Assembly (NCBI GenBank): GCA_007753675.1
Contig: CP036432.1
Span: forward strand, 4,934,394 to 4,998,393
DNA from: Stieleria magnilauensis
GTDB lineage: Bacteria > Planctomycetota > Planctomycetia > Pirellulales > Pirellulaceae
Length of the DNA stretch: 64,000 nucleotides
Direction of reading: 5' to 3'
This document shows, piece by piece, positions 44,620 to 54,843 of the stretch. The notes under the pieces are model-generated. The model ran no database searches. It was not told the DNA's origin and saw nothing but the letters and a program-made list of their open reading frames with translations. Within the stretch, counting starts at the first letter, position 1. Every line of letters begins with the position of its first letter. The position numbers and the translations under genes are program-made.

Positions 44620-46034
44620 ACCTGAAAGAACTCACACGCCGACAACTGTTCGGCGCCTGCGGAATCGGGCTGGGAAAGATCTCCCTGGCATCGCTGCTCT
44701 CACGTGACGTGTCGGCTGCGGATTCCCCCACACCCGCGTCCGCGTCAGCCGGGCTGCATCACCCGGCCAAGATCAAACGGGTGATTTATTTGTTCATGGC
44801 CGGTGCGCCCAGCCAGTTGGACCTGTTCGATCACAAACCCAAACTGGTCGAGTTGGAAGGCAAACCGATCCCGCCGTCGGTGATCGCCGGACAGCGGTAC
44901 GCGTTCATCCAGCCCGGGGCAGCCGTCTTGTCGCCCCGCTTCAAATTCAACCGCTTCGGCCAATCGGGAGCCCAGATCGCCGAGCCGTTGCCGCACCTGG
45001 GCGAGATCGCCGACGACGTCGCGTTCATCCGCAGCGTGCACACCGACCAATTCAATCACGCGCCGGCACAGATTTTCGTCAACACCGGCAGCCCCATTCC
45101 CGGGCGCCCGGCGATGGGGTCCTGGCTGACCTACGGGTTGGGCAGCGACGCCGACGACCTGCCCGGTTTTGTGGTCTTGAAAAGCGGCGGAAACCTGTCC
45201 GGCGGGGCGGCGATGTGGAGCAACGGATTTCTGCCCGGCGAACACCAGGGCGTCGCGTTTCGCACCAGCGGCGATCCGATTCTGCACGTGGCCAACCCCG
45301 CGGGGATCAGTCGCCAGACCCAGCGCGCGACGTTGGATCTGGTCAGCGATTTGAATCGTCGCCGCATGGAATCCCTGGCCGTCGATGGGATTCGTTCGCG
45401 GATCGAGTCCTATGAAATGGCGTATCGGATGCAGACACGGGCGCCGGAGTTGATGGATTTTTCCGGCGAGTCGGACGAGACGCTGGCGATGTACGGCACC
45501 AAACGAGAGGACACCGGTTCCTTCGCCAAGAATTGCTTGCTCGCCCGCCGCTTGGCCGAACGCGGTGTCCGATTCATCCAGCTGTACCATTCCGGCTGGG
45601 ACCATCACAGCAACGTCGAAGGCGGGCTGAAGAGCCAGTGCAAGGCGACCGACCAGGGTTGCGCCGCGTTGGTCAAGGATCTAAAGCAACGCGGGATGCT
45701 CGATGAGACACTGGTGGTGTGGGGCGGCGAGTTCGGACGCACACCGATGGTGGAAGCCAGCGCCGCGCTGGGCCGATCACTCGGTCGCGACCATCACCCG
45801 CAAGCGTTCACGATGTGGATGGCAGGCGGTGGCGTGCGGGCCGGACAAACGATCGGCAAAACCGACGACCTGGGATTTCATCCGGTCGAAGATGCCGTTC
45901 ACGTCCATGACATCCAGGCGACCATCCTGCACCAACTGGGCATCGACCACGAACGATTGACGTTCACCTTTGCCGGTCGCCCGTTCCGACTGACCGACGT
46001 GCACGGAACGGTGATCAAGAAACTGGTCGGGTGA
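44616..46034 (+). CDS. DUF1501 protein, Tat-exported
   Basis: 472 residues. ELTRRQLFGACGIGLGKISL is a twin-arginine signal, so the folded protein is exported. The rest has the sulfatase-like DUF1501 pattern: YLFMAGAPSQLDLFDHKP, HTDQFNHAPAQIFVNTGS and WGGEFGRTPM, ending in DVHGTVIKKLVG. It is nearly always encoded next to a PSD1 protein, as here, with a 4-bp overlap. The two are thought to work together on an extracellular substrate; no activity has been shown. Confidence 0.93.
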   Translation: MNLKELTRRQLFGACGIGLGKISLASLLSRDVSAADSPTPASASAGLHHPAKIKRVIYLFMAGAPSQLDLFDHKPKLVELEGKPIPPSVIAGQRYAFIQPGAAVLSPRFKFNRFGQSGAQIAEPLPHLGEIADDVAFIRSVHTDQFNHAPAQIFVNTGSPIPGRPAMGSWLTYGLGSDADDLPGFVVLKSGGNLSGGAAMWSNGFLPGEHQGVAFRTSGDPILHVANPAGISRQTQRATLDLVSDLNRRRMESLAVDGIRSRIESYEMAYRMQTRAPELMDFSGESDETLAMYGTKREDTGSFAKNCLLARRLAERGVRFIQLYHSGWDHHSNVEGGLKSQCKATDQGCAALVKDLKQRGMLDETLVVWGGEFGRTPMVEASAALGRSLGRDHHPQAFTMWMAGGGVRAGQTIGKTDDLGFHPVEDAVHVHDIQATILHQLGIDHERLTFTFAGRPFRLTDVHGTVIKKLVG

Positions 46035-46040
46035 AGGCAT

Positions 46041-46077
46041 AAAAAAAGCCCGATGCCGCGTTGAAGCAGCATCGGGC
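46041..46077 (-). terminator. bidirectional-looking hairpin terminator
   Basis: GCCCGATGC (46048-46056) pairs with GCATCGGGC (46069-46077) around a 12-nt loop. The A run at 46041-46047 becomes a T tract on the minus strand, so it is the terminator of the leftward cysteine-rich gene. It also closes the DUF1501 operon seven bases after its stop. Confidence 0.75.
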
Positions 46078-46106
46078 CTGATGTTTAGGCTCGTAAAGGT
46101 TCGAGC

Positions 46107-46760
46107 TTAGATGTTGGTGTCTGCGTCCGGAGTCGGAGCAGGCGGTGCATCGCTGGCGCTTGCTTCAGCAGCAGCAGGTGCAGCTTCGACAGCCGGTGCT
46201 TCGACGACGACGCCGCCATCACAAGCAGCACACGGTGCTGCTGCCGAGACGACAGCTCCGCCACATGCGTTGCACGGTGCCGGTGCTCCACAGCAAGGAG
46301 TCGGTGCAGGTGCACAGCAAGGGGTCGGTGCGGGAGCACAGCAAGGTGCAGGCTCAGGAGCACAGCACGGTGCCGGCTCAGGAGCACAGCAAGGTGCCGG
46401 TTCGCAGCAGGTGGGCTCGGGAGCACAGCAGCTCTTGCGGGCCTTCAGCTTTGCACACAGACGTGCGAACAGCTTCGGACGGCTGGCGCCACCACAAGCG
46501 GGTGCTGGTTCGCAGCAAACTGGTGCCGGCTCGCAGCAAACCGGTGCCGGTTCGCAGCAGACAGGTTCCGGAGCGCAGCAATCTGCACTACGGGACTTGA
46601 GCTTGGCCAACAGTCCTCCACCACACGCATTCTTCGCGTGCAGCTTCGAGAACAGTCCACCACCACAGTTGCCAGCGTAAGCCGACGATTCATTCATGGC
46701 GAGAGCCGCACCCACCAAAAGTGCAAACGCGGCAATCCCGCTGACCACATTCCGATTCAT
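46107..46760 (-). CDS. cysteine- and proline-rich exported repeat protein
   Basis: 217 residues from ATG 46760 (GGGAG eight bases upstream). The signal peptide (MNRNVVSGIAAFALLVGAAL) is cut near AYA-GNC. Two blocks of CCxPxP repeats follow (CCEPAPVCCEPAPVCCEPAP and, after KLFARLCAKLKARKS, CCAPEP/CCAPAP units), with CGGG-type links and KLHAK/KLKS basic segments. The tail is Ala/Pro-rich and acidic. With over 30 cysteines it must be heavily cross-linked or bind metal. Similar Cys-rich proteins are typical of planctomycetes but undefined. The VKOR-DsbA fusion in this window is a candidate partner for its oxidation (inference). Confidence 0.8.
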   Translation of the reverse strand: MNRNVVSGIAAFALLVGAALAMNESSAYAGNCGGGLFSKLHAKNACGGGLLAKLKSRSADCCAPEPVCCEPAPVCCEPAPVCCEPAPACGGASRPKLFARLCAKLKARKSCCAPEPTCCEPAPCCAPEPAPCCAPEPAPCCAPAPTPCCAPAPTPCCGAPAPCNACGGAVVSAAAPCAACDGGVVVEAPAVEAAPAAAEASASDAPPAPTPDADTNI

Positions 46761-47257
46761 TGTTTTCTCCCAAGTGTTTCGGATTTTTTGGTGCGATCCT
46801 CTACGCACACTTTTTCAAATCAGAAGCCATATCCAGGCTCCCCCGTTGGTTCCAGCGTCGGTGACCATCACCGAAACTTCCGAACACGCAAGATAGGTGC
46901 TTTGCGGAATGTTTGCGGACCACGTGATTTCGTGGATAAAGTAACTTTGGCTAGACCCGTGTCAATCGCACCAACCCCCGAAACAAGACAGAAAATCTGT
47001 CGCGGAGGTTGCCCGACGAGGTCGCCCGGGTTTTAGGCCCGACGGCTTCCGATTTGCAAAAAAGCCGAGAAAACCGGCGTATCACGAGCTTATCGGCGAG
47101 CTAGAGCACCAACCGACACCACTCTCCAGGGTGGCATGTAGGTCAATTTGTCACGCCGGGTCTGGAGCCAAAGGGCGCAAATAGTGGCAAGAAAAGATTG
47201 CCTATTTTTCCCAAAGTGGGCGGTTCAGGTTCCGATTTTGCGCTTTCGGTGGTCCGC
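46761..47257. other. intergenic region with no supported gene
   Basis: About 500 bp between the cysteine-rich gene (leftward, starting at 46760) and the end of the next leftward gene. It must hold the promoter of the Cys-rich gene near 46770-46830. I see no repeat, RNA gene or open frame with coding character. Confidence 0.4.
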
Positions 47258-47827
47258 TTAGCGATTGACAGGCCCCTCTGCCTGTTCCAATGCCGCCAAA
47301 CGAGCTTCCATTTCGTCCCCGTTTTCGAAATCGAATTCCAACGGTTCCATGCCCTCGCCCTGGTCGATGACGAATCCGCTGACCCGCCAGCCCGCGATTT
47401 CTTTGCGGAGCGTCCAGACGACTTCGTATTGGAAGTTTTCGCCGGAATCAATCGGTTCGGTCAGGAAGGTATGCACCCAAACAGCGTCATCTTGGTCTGG
47501 GACCGGAAAGGCTTGGCGGACTTCGAATCGGGTGTCAGGTGAACCGGGGAACTGAAACGGGCGGCCGATTCGCGTCAGCTCTTGTTGGGCGAGTTTGGTC
47601 AGCAGTTCGTTGGAACTGGCCTCTTGTCCGCCCCGACGGACGCGATCGAGCAGCTGACTGACGACCTCGGCCGGCTGCACTTGGTCCGATTCGGCGTTGA
47701 TCTGGGTTTCGGGACCGGGACGCTGCGCATCGGCGACGTCGGTGGACTGGCTTCCGCAGCCGGCCGCCAACGAAGCACAGGCTAACAAGGCCAAGATCCG
47801 CAACGGGTTTGCGAATAAGCTCTGCAC
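47258..47827 (-). CDS. lipoprotein, unknown function
   Basis: About 189 residues from GTG 47827. SLFANPLRILALLACASLAAGC is a lipoprotein signal of normal length, which is why I prefer this start to the ATG at 47926. The mature part has a Gln/Asp-rich linker, a helical stretch (VVSQLLDRVRRGGQEASSNELLTKLAQ) and a beta-rich domain (RFEVRQAFPVPDQDDAVWVHTFLTEP and QYEVVWTLRKEIAGWRVSGF) resembling an NTF2-like fold. No catalytic residues are recognisable. Confidence 0.72.
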   Translation of the reverse strand: MQSLFANPLRILALLACASLAAGCGSQSTDVADAQRPGPETQINAESDQVQPAEVVSQLLDRVRRGGQEASSNELLTKLAQQELTRIGRPFQFPGSPDTRFEVRQAFPVPDQDDAVWVHTFLTEPIDSGENFQYEVVWTLRKEIAGWRVSGFVIDQGEGMEPLEFDFENGDEMEARLAALEQAEGPVNR

Positions 47828-48284
47828 GCCGGCCCCGTCACTCTGCCGTCGGAATTGGCAAGTTTGGAAAGTGGAAGGAGTCGGGCAAGCGTTTGTTTTC
47901 CGTGCGGTCGGGTTTGAGGCTTCCATATCGCGATTTTACAATCCAAAGAATCAGGGATTTTGTCCGTCGACGTTGTGACGTTGGTGCGCAAACACCAAAT
48001 CTCAGCCTTGGGTACCAATTGGGCGTCCGGGGCGTCAACATCGAATCGGACGGCAGATCCACTCCCAGGGGGCGTCCCCGCATCGCGATCGACTCGGCTA
48101 TCGCTGGGAAAGACTTTCCCGCAAAATGCAGCACCGAGCAAATCCACCCCCGTTCGCCCCGGGGGCAGAAATCAACTGCCTCGCGGTGAGTTCGCCCGGC
48201 CGAATCCCCCCAAGCCGCTACACCCCCAACACGGCCGTCAGACGCATTCGTTTGACGATCCATCCCACGTCAACGCGATCAAAC

Positions 48285-48950
48285 ATGGCCTCCAGCGCAA
48301 ACGTTATCCAAGTCGATACCGAACGCATTGATCTGAAGAACAGGTCTCTTGCTGCATTCTTAGCTTGGCTGGTCCCCGGTGCGGGGCATTTCTACCAAGG
48401 CCGTCACACCAAGGGCAGTCTGTATTTGGTCTGCATCTTGACCACCTGGATGCTGGGATTTGCGCTCGGCGGCGGCCATGTGGTCTATGCGTCCTGGCAA
48501 CCCGGTGACCGGCGTTGGCACTACATCTTGCAAGCCGGCGTGGGTGCCGCGGCGTTGCCGGCACTGATCCAAGGCAACCGCATGCGAAAGATGACCGACA
48601 AGGGCGTCACGTCGCGGTCTTACGAACCGCTGTGGGGCGGGTTCATGGCGCCGCCCCATCGACCGGTCATCGAAGATCGCACCGATGAGGTTTCGGCATG
48701 GTATGCGACGTACGGTGCGGGATACGAAATGGGCACCTGGTACACGATGATCGCCGGGCTGTTGAACATTCTGGTGATCTACGACGCCTATGCCGGCCCA
48801 CTCGCGGTGCCGATCAGCGGACGCAAAAAGAAAGACGACGAGGACGGCGATTGCGAACGACAGCCGGATTCGGAGCAACCAGACGCCGGCGGGTCCGCTA
48901 GCGTCATCCCCCAGGAAAGCAGCGCCCCGACCACTGAGGCCAAGGCATGA
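48285..48950 (+). CDS. membrane protein of DUF6677/TM2-like type
   Basis: 221 residues. LAAFLAWLVPGAGHFYQGRH is the TM2-like signature (small-loop helices with a G-x-G-H-F-Y-x-G turn). Two to three more helices and a charged, Asp/Glu-rich tail follow. I believe this is the DUF6677 group seen in planctomycetes. Its stop overlaps the start of the 63-aa membrane protein (ATGA), which in turn overlaps the TrkA-like gene, so the three are one translational unit. ATG 48285 was chosen over the long leader from 48126 because the fold begins there. Confidence 0.75.
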   Translation: MASSANVIQVDTERIDLKNRSLAAFLAWLVPGAGHFYQGRHTKGSLYLVCILTTWMLGFALGGGHVVYASWQPGDRRWHYILQAGVGAAALPALIQGNRMRKMTDKGVTSRSYEPLWGGFMAPPHRPVIEDRTDEVSAWYATYGAGYEMGTWYTMIAGLLNILVIYDAYAGPLAVPISGRKKKDDEDGDCERQPDSEQPDAGGSASVIPQESSAPTTEAKA

Positions 48951-49138
48951 TTTCGATCTCTCCGACGTACTTGATGTATTATGTCCCGTTGATCATTTCG
49001 ATCTCCCTGGTCTTCGGCGCGACACGTCATGAGGACACCCAGACGATCCTCAAGCACGCGTTCTATACCGCTCGTTGGATCACCGGTTTCATGGCGATCA
49101 TTTTTGTCATCCTCTTACTGATCAACTGGATGGTTTAG
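48947..49138 (+). CDS. small membrane protein (63 aa), two helices
   Basis: MISISPTYLMYYVPLIISIS and TGFMAIIFVILLLINW are clear membrane helices joined by a short charged loop (GATRHEDTQTILKHAFYTARW). It overlaps both neighbours (4 bp with the gene before, 1 bp with the gene after), so it is surely expressed with them. Too small for family assignment. Its position suggests a membrane subunit or anchor for the TrkA-like protein. Confidence 0.72.
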   Translation: MISISPTYLMYYVPLIISISLVFGATRHEDTQTILKHAFYTARWITGFMAIIFVILLLINWMV

Positions 49139-50481
49139 TGCGCGTATTGACGTTGGGTGCGGGAACCGTCGGACATTGGATCGCGGATATGTTGTGTCGG
49201 CGTCGGCATGACGTGACCGTGATCGACATCGATCCTGAACGGGTCCGTCAGATCAACAGCGAGTTGGATGTCCGCGCGATCCAGGGCAGTGCGGCCCAAA
49301 GCACGATTTTGTTTCAAGCCGATGTCTGCAGCGCGGACATCTGTTTGGCGGTGACCGGAGACGACGAAGCCAACGTGGTTGCCGCCAGCATGGCCAAAGC
49401 CCTCGGCGCCCGACGCAGCCTGGCCCGAGTCTATGCGCCCGCGTTCCGCGACTCCAGCACGTTTGACTATCAGAGTCATTTCGGCATCGACGCGCTACTC
49501 AGCTTGGAACAGCTCAGCGCGTTTGAATTGGCCCGTGCGATCCGAAACCCCGACGCGATCCCCTTGGAACACTTTGCCCGTGGGCATTTGGAAGTCTACG
49601 AGACGGAAGTGGAAGCGAAATCGCAGGCGACCGATCAGCGGTTACGTGATTTAAAAATGCCGGGGTCGGTTCGGATCGGTTCGATCGAACGCGATGGGGA
49701 CTTGTGGTTGGCCAGCGGCGAAGACGAACTGCACGTCGGTGACCGGGTCAGTTTGATTGGGATGCCGTCGGCGGTGAATCGGAGTCGCCCACTGTTCGCG
49801 TCGTCGACCAAACGCAGCAAACGCCGCAGCGTGCTGATCGCAGGCGGAGGTGAAATCGGATTTCACATCGCACGCGCGCTGCCGACCAGCGATTATCGAA
49901 TCACGTTGCTGGAGTACGACGAAGACCGCTGTGAACAACTGGCCAAACTGCTGCCCAAGTGCACCATCGTGCACGCCAATGCCAATCGACGCAGTGTGCT
50001 CGAAGACGAGGGCGGGGGCTCGGCCGACTATTTCGTCGCCTGCACCGGCAGCGACGAAAGCAACATCATGGCTTGTGTCGAGGCTCGTGAATTGGGATCG
50101 CGGCGCGTGATGGCGGTGGTCGGACGCCCGGATTACGCCAACGTGGTTGGAAAACTGGGGATCGATCACGTCGTCAGTGAACGTGATGTCGGCGCCCGCC
50201 AGATCCTCGGGTTCCTCAACGAGGGTGCCGTGATCAGCCAGAGCCGATTGCCCAATGGAAAAATTGCGGTGTATGAGCTGGAGGTCGTCGAAGGGGCACG
50301 CGTGACCGAAGCCACACTCGCCGATCTGCCCCTGGCCGGCCGCTGCCTGATCACCGCCATCCAACGCGACAGCTTTGTCCGCATGCCCACCGCCGGCGAT
50401 CAATTGCAACCCGGTGACATCGTCGTCGCACTGATCGACGAGAAACACATCACGGACTGCTTGGCCCTGTTCAATCGCTGA
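49138..50481 (+). CDS. trkA: TrkA-like potassium-uptake NAD-binding protein
   Basis: 447 residues in two repeats, each a Rossmann NAD domain plus a TrkA-C domain. The first begins VRVLTLGAGTVGHWIADMLC, the second SVLIAGGGEIGFHIARALP. Such proteins gate TrkH/TrkG potassium channels according to NAD(H) or ATP. No TrkH-type channel gene is in the window; instead it is fused by overlaps to two small membrane protein genes. GTG 49138 shares one base with the previous stop (TAGTG). Confidence 0.88.
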   Translation: MRVLTLGAGTVGHWIADMLCRRRHDVTVIDIDPERVRQINSELDVRAIQGSAAQSTILFQADVCSADICLAVTGDDEANVVAASMAKALGARRSLARVYAPAFRDSSTFDYQSHFGIDALLSLEQLSAFELARAIRNPDAIPLEHFARGHLEVYETEVEAKSQATDQRLRDLKMPGSVRIGSIERDGDLWLASGEDELHVGDRVSLIGMPSAVNRSRPLFASSTKRSKRRSVLIAGGGEIGFHIARALPTSDYRITLLEYDEDRCEQLAKLLPKCTIVHANANRRSVLEDEGGGSADYFVACTGSDESNIMACVEARELGSRRVMAVVGRPDYANVVGKLGIDHVVSERDVGARQILGFLNEGAVISQSRLPNGKIAVYELEVVEGARVTEATLADLPLAGRCLITAIQRDSFVRMPTAGDQLQPGDIVVALIDEKHITDCLALFNR

Positions 50482-50640
50482 TCTTCCTTGGACCAGGCTT
50501 TCGGCCTGGTCCACGTCGCGATCGACACTGCCGGCAATCGCTCTCCTCTTTCATGCTCGCAATGCACCTAGTGCTCTGGCTACATTTAATTTTGGGGTAG
50601 CACTCCAGAAAGCTTACCGGGCTATCCATCGCAAATAACA

Positions 50641-50713
50641 CCCACGGATAGCAGCGCGAACCCACGGATGACAGGGTGCAAGAAATCCGTGGGTTCGCGC
50701 TGCCATCCGTGGG
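50641..50713. repeat. long inverted repeat, 29-bp arms
   Basis: Arms 50641-50669 and 50685-50713 (starting CCCACGGATAGCAGCGCGAA) pair over 29 bp with one mismatch and a 15-nt loop. The same hexamer CCACGG recurs inside each arm. It lies in the 322-bp gap between trkA and the oxoprolinase gene. No T tract follows on either strand. The rest of the gap shows nothing else I can support. Confidence 0.8.
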
Positions 50714-50803
50714 CCCAGTAATCGTTTCATCGTTCCGCAAGTTACAGCCTGACCTTTTTCCGCGGCACCCTAAATCAAAAAGTTGACGGAGCACTCGTTT
50801 CAT

Positions 50804-53800
50804 ATGTCGCTGCACACCCTTTCTGTTTGCGCCGATGTCGGAGGGACGTTTACGGATTGTCTGGCGGTTTGGACCGACCCGGCCGGAGCGTCCCACTCGG
50901 GTTGCATCAAAGTGTTGTCGACCGGGCTGATCCGCTGCCGCGTCACCGACGTGCCGGATGAGACGACGGTGCGGATCCAGATCCCCGACGAACTACTCGG
51001 TGGGCTGGCCGCCGGACGGCTACCAGACCACTTCTTCCGCTCGGCGAAACTCGAATGGCTGGTCGAGGGGATTCATCATCGCATCGGCGACATCCGCGGC
51101 TACGACTCGGCCACGGCAACCGTGGCGTTGGCCGACGTCGATGCCGAAATCGCCAGCCAGCTTTCCCCCGGTGCGATCGTCGAGATCGATTGCCGGCGTG
51201 AAGCCCCGGTGCTGGCCACTCAATTGTTGACCGGGGTTCCCATCGATGATCCGATGCCCCCGATGACGGCCCGCATCGGGACGACCCGCGGCACCAACGC
51301 GCTGTTGACACGCAGCGGCGCGGCGGCCGGCCTGGTCGTCACCGAAGGGTTTGGGGACGTCCTGCGGATCGGCGAACAAGATCGCCCCGAGCTGTTCGAT
51401 CTCGCCTTCGTCAAAGCTCCCCCGCTGGCCGAAAGCACGCTCGAGATCCGGGCCCGGATGGACGCCGACGGCCGGGAGCGGATCGCGATCGATGAAGACG
51501 AAATCGCGGCCGGATTGCAGGCGTTGTTCGACGCGGGGATCGAAACCCTGTCGATCTGTTTGATGCACGCTCATCGGAATCCGGCGCATGAGATCGCGGT
51601 GGAACAAATCGCGCGGCGCGTCGGGTTTGCCGAAATCAGCCGATCCAGCGAGGTGGCTCCGTTGATCAAGCTGGTCGCGCGCGCCGAAACCACCACGCTG
51701 GATGCCTATCTCAATCCGATCCTGTCGGCCTACGTCGCGCGCGTCCGCCGTCAATTCGGCGGGTCGACGTGCCAGCTGCAATTGATGACCAGCGGTGGGA
51801 ACCTGGTCGGCCACGAAGAATTTCGCGGGCGGGACAGCGTCCTTTCCGGACCGGCCGGCGGCGTCGTCGGACTCCGCCACGTCGCCCAGACCCATCAATG
51901 CCCGCTGGCGATCGGATTGGACATGGGCGGAACCAGCACCGACGTCAGCCGCTTCGATGGCCAGGTCGGACGTCGCTATGAAACCCGCATCGCCGACCTG
52001 CGGGTGATGACTCCGATGATGGACATCCACACGGTGGCGGCCGGCGGAGGATCGATCTGTGACTTCCAAGGCGGACGATTGGTGGTCGGTCCGTCCAGCG
52101 CCGGCGCGGCACCGGGACCGGCTTGTTACGGCAGCGGCGGACCGCTGACGGTGACCGATGCCAACGTCTTACTGGGGCGATTGCGCGTCGATCGATTCCC
52201 GTTTCCCCTGCTGCCGACCGCCTCGCGCGAACGGATCGAGCACGTCGCGTCACGCATGCCCGCCGCTCCGGAGACGATCGAATCGCTCGCCGAAGGGTTC
52301 TTGGACATCGCGGTCACCCACATGGCCGAAGCGGTCCGCGCGATCACCACGGCACGCGGTGTCGATGTCCGCGACCACGCGTTGGTCGGATTCGGCGGCG
52401 CCGCGGCGCAACTGATTTGCCGCGTCGCCGATGCGCTGGGCATCCGCCGGATCGTCGATCATCCCCGCGCGAGTGTGTTGAGCGCCGTGGGCATGGGCGT
52501 CGCCACCAGCGGACGCATTGAAACGGTCGGGATCTATCGCCGACTCGATCAGGTCAGCGCAGCCGACTTCCAGGCCGCGGCCGATGACCTGATCGCCCAA
52601 ACGATCGATTCGCTGCGACACGACCAACCGAAATCGGTGCAGACGCGTCTGGAATGCGACTGTCGCTACGTGGGCACGGATGCCTCGATTCCGCTGACGG
52701 TCGAAGATTCACCCGAGCGGATCCTGCAGTCCTTGTCCGATCGGTTTCACCACGAACATCAACACCGATTCGGGTACCGCCGCGACGGCCATCCCATCGA
52801 ACTGGTCAGTCTGCGATGCGAAGCGACCGGCGGCCTGTCACCGCATGCCGAGCAATGGTTGGCCGGCGACCCGAGCAAGCCGGACCGACGAGATGCCGAC
52901 GAACAAGATGCGGGCGGATCACCCCGCCGCGACGACCCGGAAACGACGGCCGTGTTTCATCGCGGTCGCTGGTGCCAATTCAAACTGCTCGATCGCGATC
53001 AGCTTTCCAGTGGTCAGACGATCGCCCCGGGCAGCATCGTGGTCAGTGACCAGTCGACGCTGATCGTCGAGCCGAATTGGGAGGGCGTCGTCTGTGACGA
53101 TGGAGCGATCACACTGGCGCTTTGCGAAACGACAGTGTCCGAGGGGGATTCCCAAAGCGAAGCGGGTCAGAGTGCCGGCGAAGCGGTGCAGATGGAGATC
53201 GTCGCCCGACGGTTGCAGAGTATTGCCGATGCGATGGGAGAAGTGCTGCGTCGTACCGCGGTCAGCGTGAACGTCAAAGAGCGACTCGATTTCAGCTGCG
53301 CGGTGTTCCGGGGCGACGGAACGCTGATCGCCAACGCGCCACATGTCCCCGTGCACTTAGGTGCGATGGGGCACACCGTCCGTGCCTTGGCCGGATTGTT
53401 CCCCCAAATGTCCGCCGGCGATTGTTACGTTTCCAACGACCCGTATGCGGGAGGGTCGCATCTGCCCGACGTCACCGTCGTGACACCGGTCTTTTGCAAC
53501 GACAGTGATAGCGACCATGACCAAGCCGCGTCTGATGCCCAGCCGTCGTTTTTCGTCGCCAGCCGAGCCCACCATGCCGAGATCGGCGGCAAGACTCCCG
53601 GGTCGATGCCACCGATGGCCAACTCGCTTGCCGAAGAAGGCGTATTGATACGCGGGTTCGCACTCGTGCGTAACGGGGTGTCGCACGAAGACGAACTGGG
53701 CGAATTGCTTTCCAGCGGTCCCTACCCCTCACGCAACGTTGCGGAAAACCTGGCCGATCTGCATGCTCAAATCGCTGCGGGACAGGAAGGCGCCCGAGCG

Positions 53801-54784
53801 TTGCAACAGATGAGCAAGGAGCTTTCGCTGCGGCACGTCGAAACCATGATGGACCGCTTGTTGGACGTCGCGTCGGATTCCGTCGTCCGCTGGATTCGCA
53901 GTTTGCCGAAATCGGAAATGCGATTCAAAGACACGCTCGATGATGGCACCGTGATCGCGGTCCGGCTGCAGCGTGACGGCGACCGCTTGGTGGTCGATTT
54001 TGATGGCACCAGCGGCGTGCACCCCAACGGTTACAACGCGACACCGTCGATCGTCTGTTCGGCGGTGCTGTACGTGATGCGGTGTTTCTGTGATTCGAAT
54101 CTTCCTTTGTGCGACGGAGTGCTGCGCCCGATCGATTTGAGATTGCCGACCGGGTTGTTGTCTCCGCCACGCGACGAAGATCCGGCCCGCTGCGCCGCGG
54201 TGGTCGCGGGGAACGTCGAAACCAGCCAACGGGTTGTCGATGTGCTGCTCGGCGCGATCGGTTCGACCAACGACTCCGGTCCCGTTTTTCGCTCCGTCGC
54301 CGCCAGCCAGGGCACGATGAACAACGTGCTGATCGGCGACGCATCGTTCGGATACTACGAAACGATCGGAGGCGGCAGCGGGGCGACGGTCTTCGGCCCG
54401 GGCGCCGACGGCGTGCACACACACATGACCAACACGCGCATCACCGATCCGGAAGTGCTGGAATCACGGCTGCCGATTCGGTTGGTGGAATTTTCGATCC
54501 GTCGCGGCAGCGGTGGCGTCGGTAAACATCGCGGCGGTGATGGATTGGTGCGTGAGTTTGAATTTTTGCGTCCCTTGACGGTTTCCCTGATCACCGGTCG
54601 ACGGACGACCGCGCCGTACGGTGCTTCCGGAGGAGGGGCCGGGTTGTCGGGACGCAACCGGTTGATACAAACCGGAAAGCCGCCGATTGATTTACCCGCC
54701 GCGACGACCATCGAAGTCGGTGCGGGCGATCGGCTCCGCATCGAAACGCCCGGCGGTGGCGGCTGGGGAACACCAGTGGCGTAA
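50804..54784 (+). CDS. fused hydantoinase A/B (5-oxoprolinase-type) enzyme
   Basis: 1326 residues joining two subunits. The first ~770 are HyuA/oxoprolinase-like: [15 protein letters not shown] (actin-like ATP site), [30 protein letters not shown] and [15 protein letters not shown]. From about 795 comes the HyuB half: [36 protein letters not shown] and [16 protein letters not shown]. Fusions like this are ATP-dependent 5-oxoprolinases, opening 5-oxoproline to glutamate; hydantoinase activity is the alternative. ATG 50804 has GGAG upstream. The stop codon lies inside a dispersed repeat (54776-54798). Confidence 0.88.
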   Translation: MSLHTLSVCADVGGTFTDCLAVWTDPAGASHSGCIKVLSTGLIRCRVTDVPDETTVRIQIPDELLGGLAAGRLPDHFFRSAKLEWLVEGIHHRIGDIRGYDSATATVALADVDAEIASQLSPGAIVEIDCRREAPVLATQLLTGVPIDDPMPPMTARIGTTRGTNALLTRSGAAAGLVVTEGFGDVLRIGEQDRPELFDLAFVKAPPLAESTLEIRARMDADGRERIAIDEDEIAAGLQALFDAGIETLSICLMHAHRNPAHEIAVEQIARRVGFAEISRSSEVAPLIKLVARAETTTLDAYLNPILSAYVARVRRQFGGSTCQLQLMTSGGNLVGHEEFRGRDSVLSGPAGGVVGLRHVAQTHQCPLAIGLDMGGTSTDVSRFDGQVGRRYETRIADLRVMTPMMDIHTVAAGGGSICDFQGGRLVVGPSSAGAAPGPACYGSGGPLTVTDANVLLGRLRVDRFPFPLLPTASRERIEHVASRMPAAPETIESLAEGFLDIAVTHMAEAVRAITTARGVDVRDHALVGFGGAAAQLICRVADALGIRRIVDHPRASVLSAVGMGVATSGRIETVGIYRRLDQVSAADFQAAADDLIAQTIDSLRHDQPKSVQTRLECDCRYVGTDASIPLTVEDSPERILQSLSDRFHHEHQHRFGYRRDGHPIELVSLRCEATGGLSPHAEQWLAGDPSKPDRRDADEQDAGGSPRRDDPETTAVFHRGRWCQFKLLDRDQLSSGQTIAPGSIVVSDQSTLIVEPNWEGVVCDDGAITLALCETTVSEGDSQSEAGQSAGEAVQMEIVARRLQSIADAMGEVLRRTAVSVNVKERLDFSCAVFRGDGTLIANAPHVPVHLGAMGHTVRALAGLFPQMSAGDCYVSNDPYAGGSHLPDVTVVTPVFCNDSDSDHDQAASDAQPSFFVASRAHHAEIGGKTPGSMPPMANSLAEEGVLIRGFALVRNGVSHEDELGELLSSGPYPSRNVAENLADLHAQIAAGQEGARALQQMSKELSLRHVETMMDRLLDVASDSVVRWIRSLPKSEMRFKDTLDDGTVIAVRLQRDGDRLVVDFDGTSGVHPNGYNATPSIVCSAVLYVMRCFCDSNLPLCDGVLRPIDLRLPTGLLSPPRDEDPARCAAVVAGNVETSQRVVDVLLGAIGSTNDSGPVFRSVAASQGTMNNVLIGDASFGYYETIGGGSGATVFGPGADGVHTHMTNTRITDPEVLESRLPIRLVEFSIRRGSGGVGKHRGGDGLVREFEFLRPLTVSLITGRRTTAPYGASGGGAGLSGRNRLIQTGKPPIDLPAATTIEVGAGDRLRIETPGGGGWGTPVA

Positions 54785-54798
54785 GCTTCCAGCTTGCG
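54776..54798. repeat. dispersed GTGGCGTAAGCTTCC element, copy 2
   Basis: Identical to the elements at 34503 and 62985. Here it begins inside the oxoprolinase gene and its TAA serves as that gene's stop, so the last two residues (VA) are encoded by the repeat. Confidence 0.75.
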
Positions 54799-54843
54799 AC
54801 TCGGCGTTGAAAACGCGTCGAAAGCCCGTCGGGATCATGCCAC

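Noticed and set aside
44745-45608. 287-aa minus-strand frame
   Set aside because: Antisense shadow of the DUF1501 gene.
46111-46680. 189-aa plus-strand Gly/Ala/Gln repeat protein
   Set aside because: Reverse reading of the cysteine-rich gene, which has the signal peptide, ribosome site and terminator on the minus strand.
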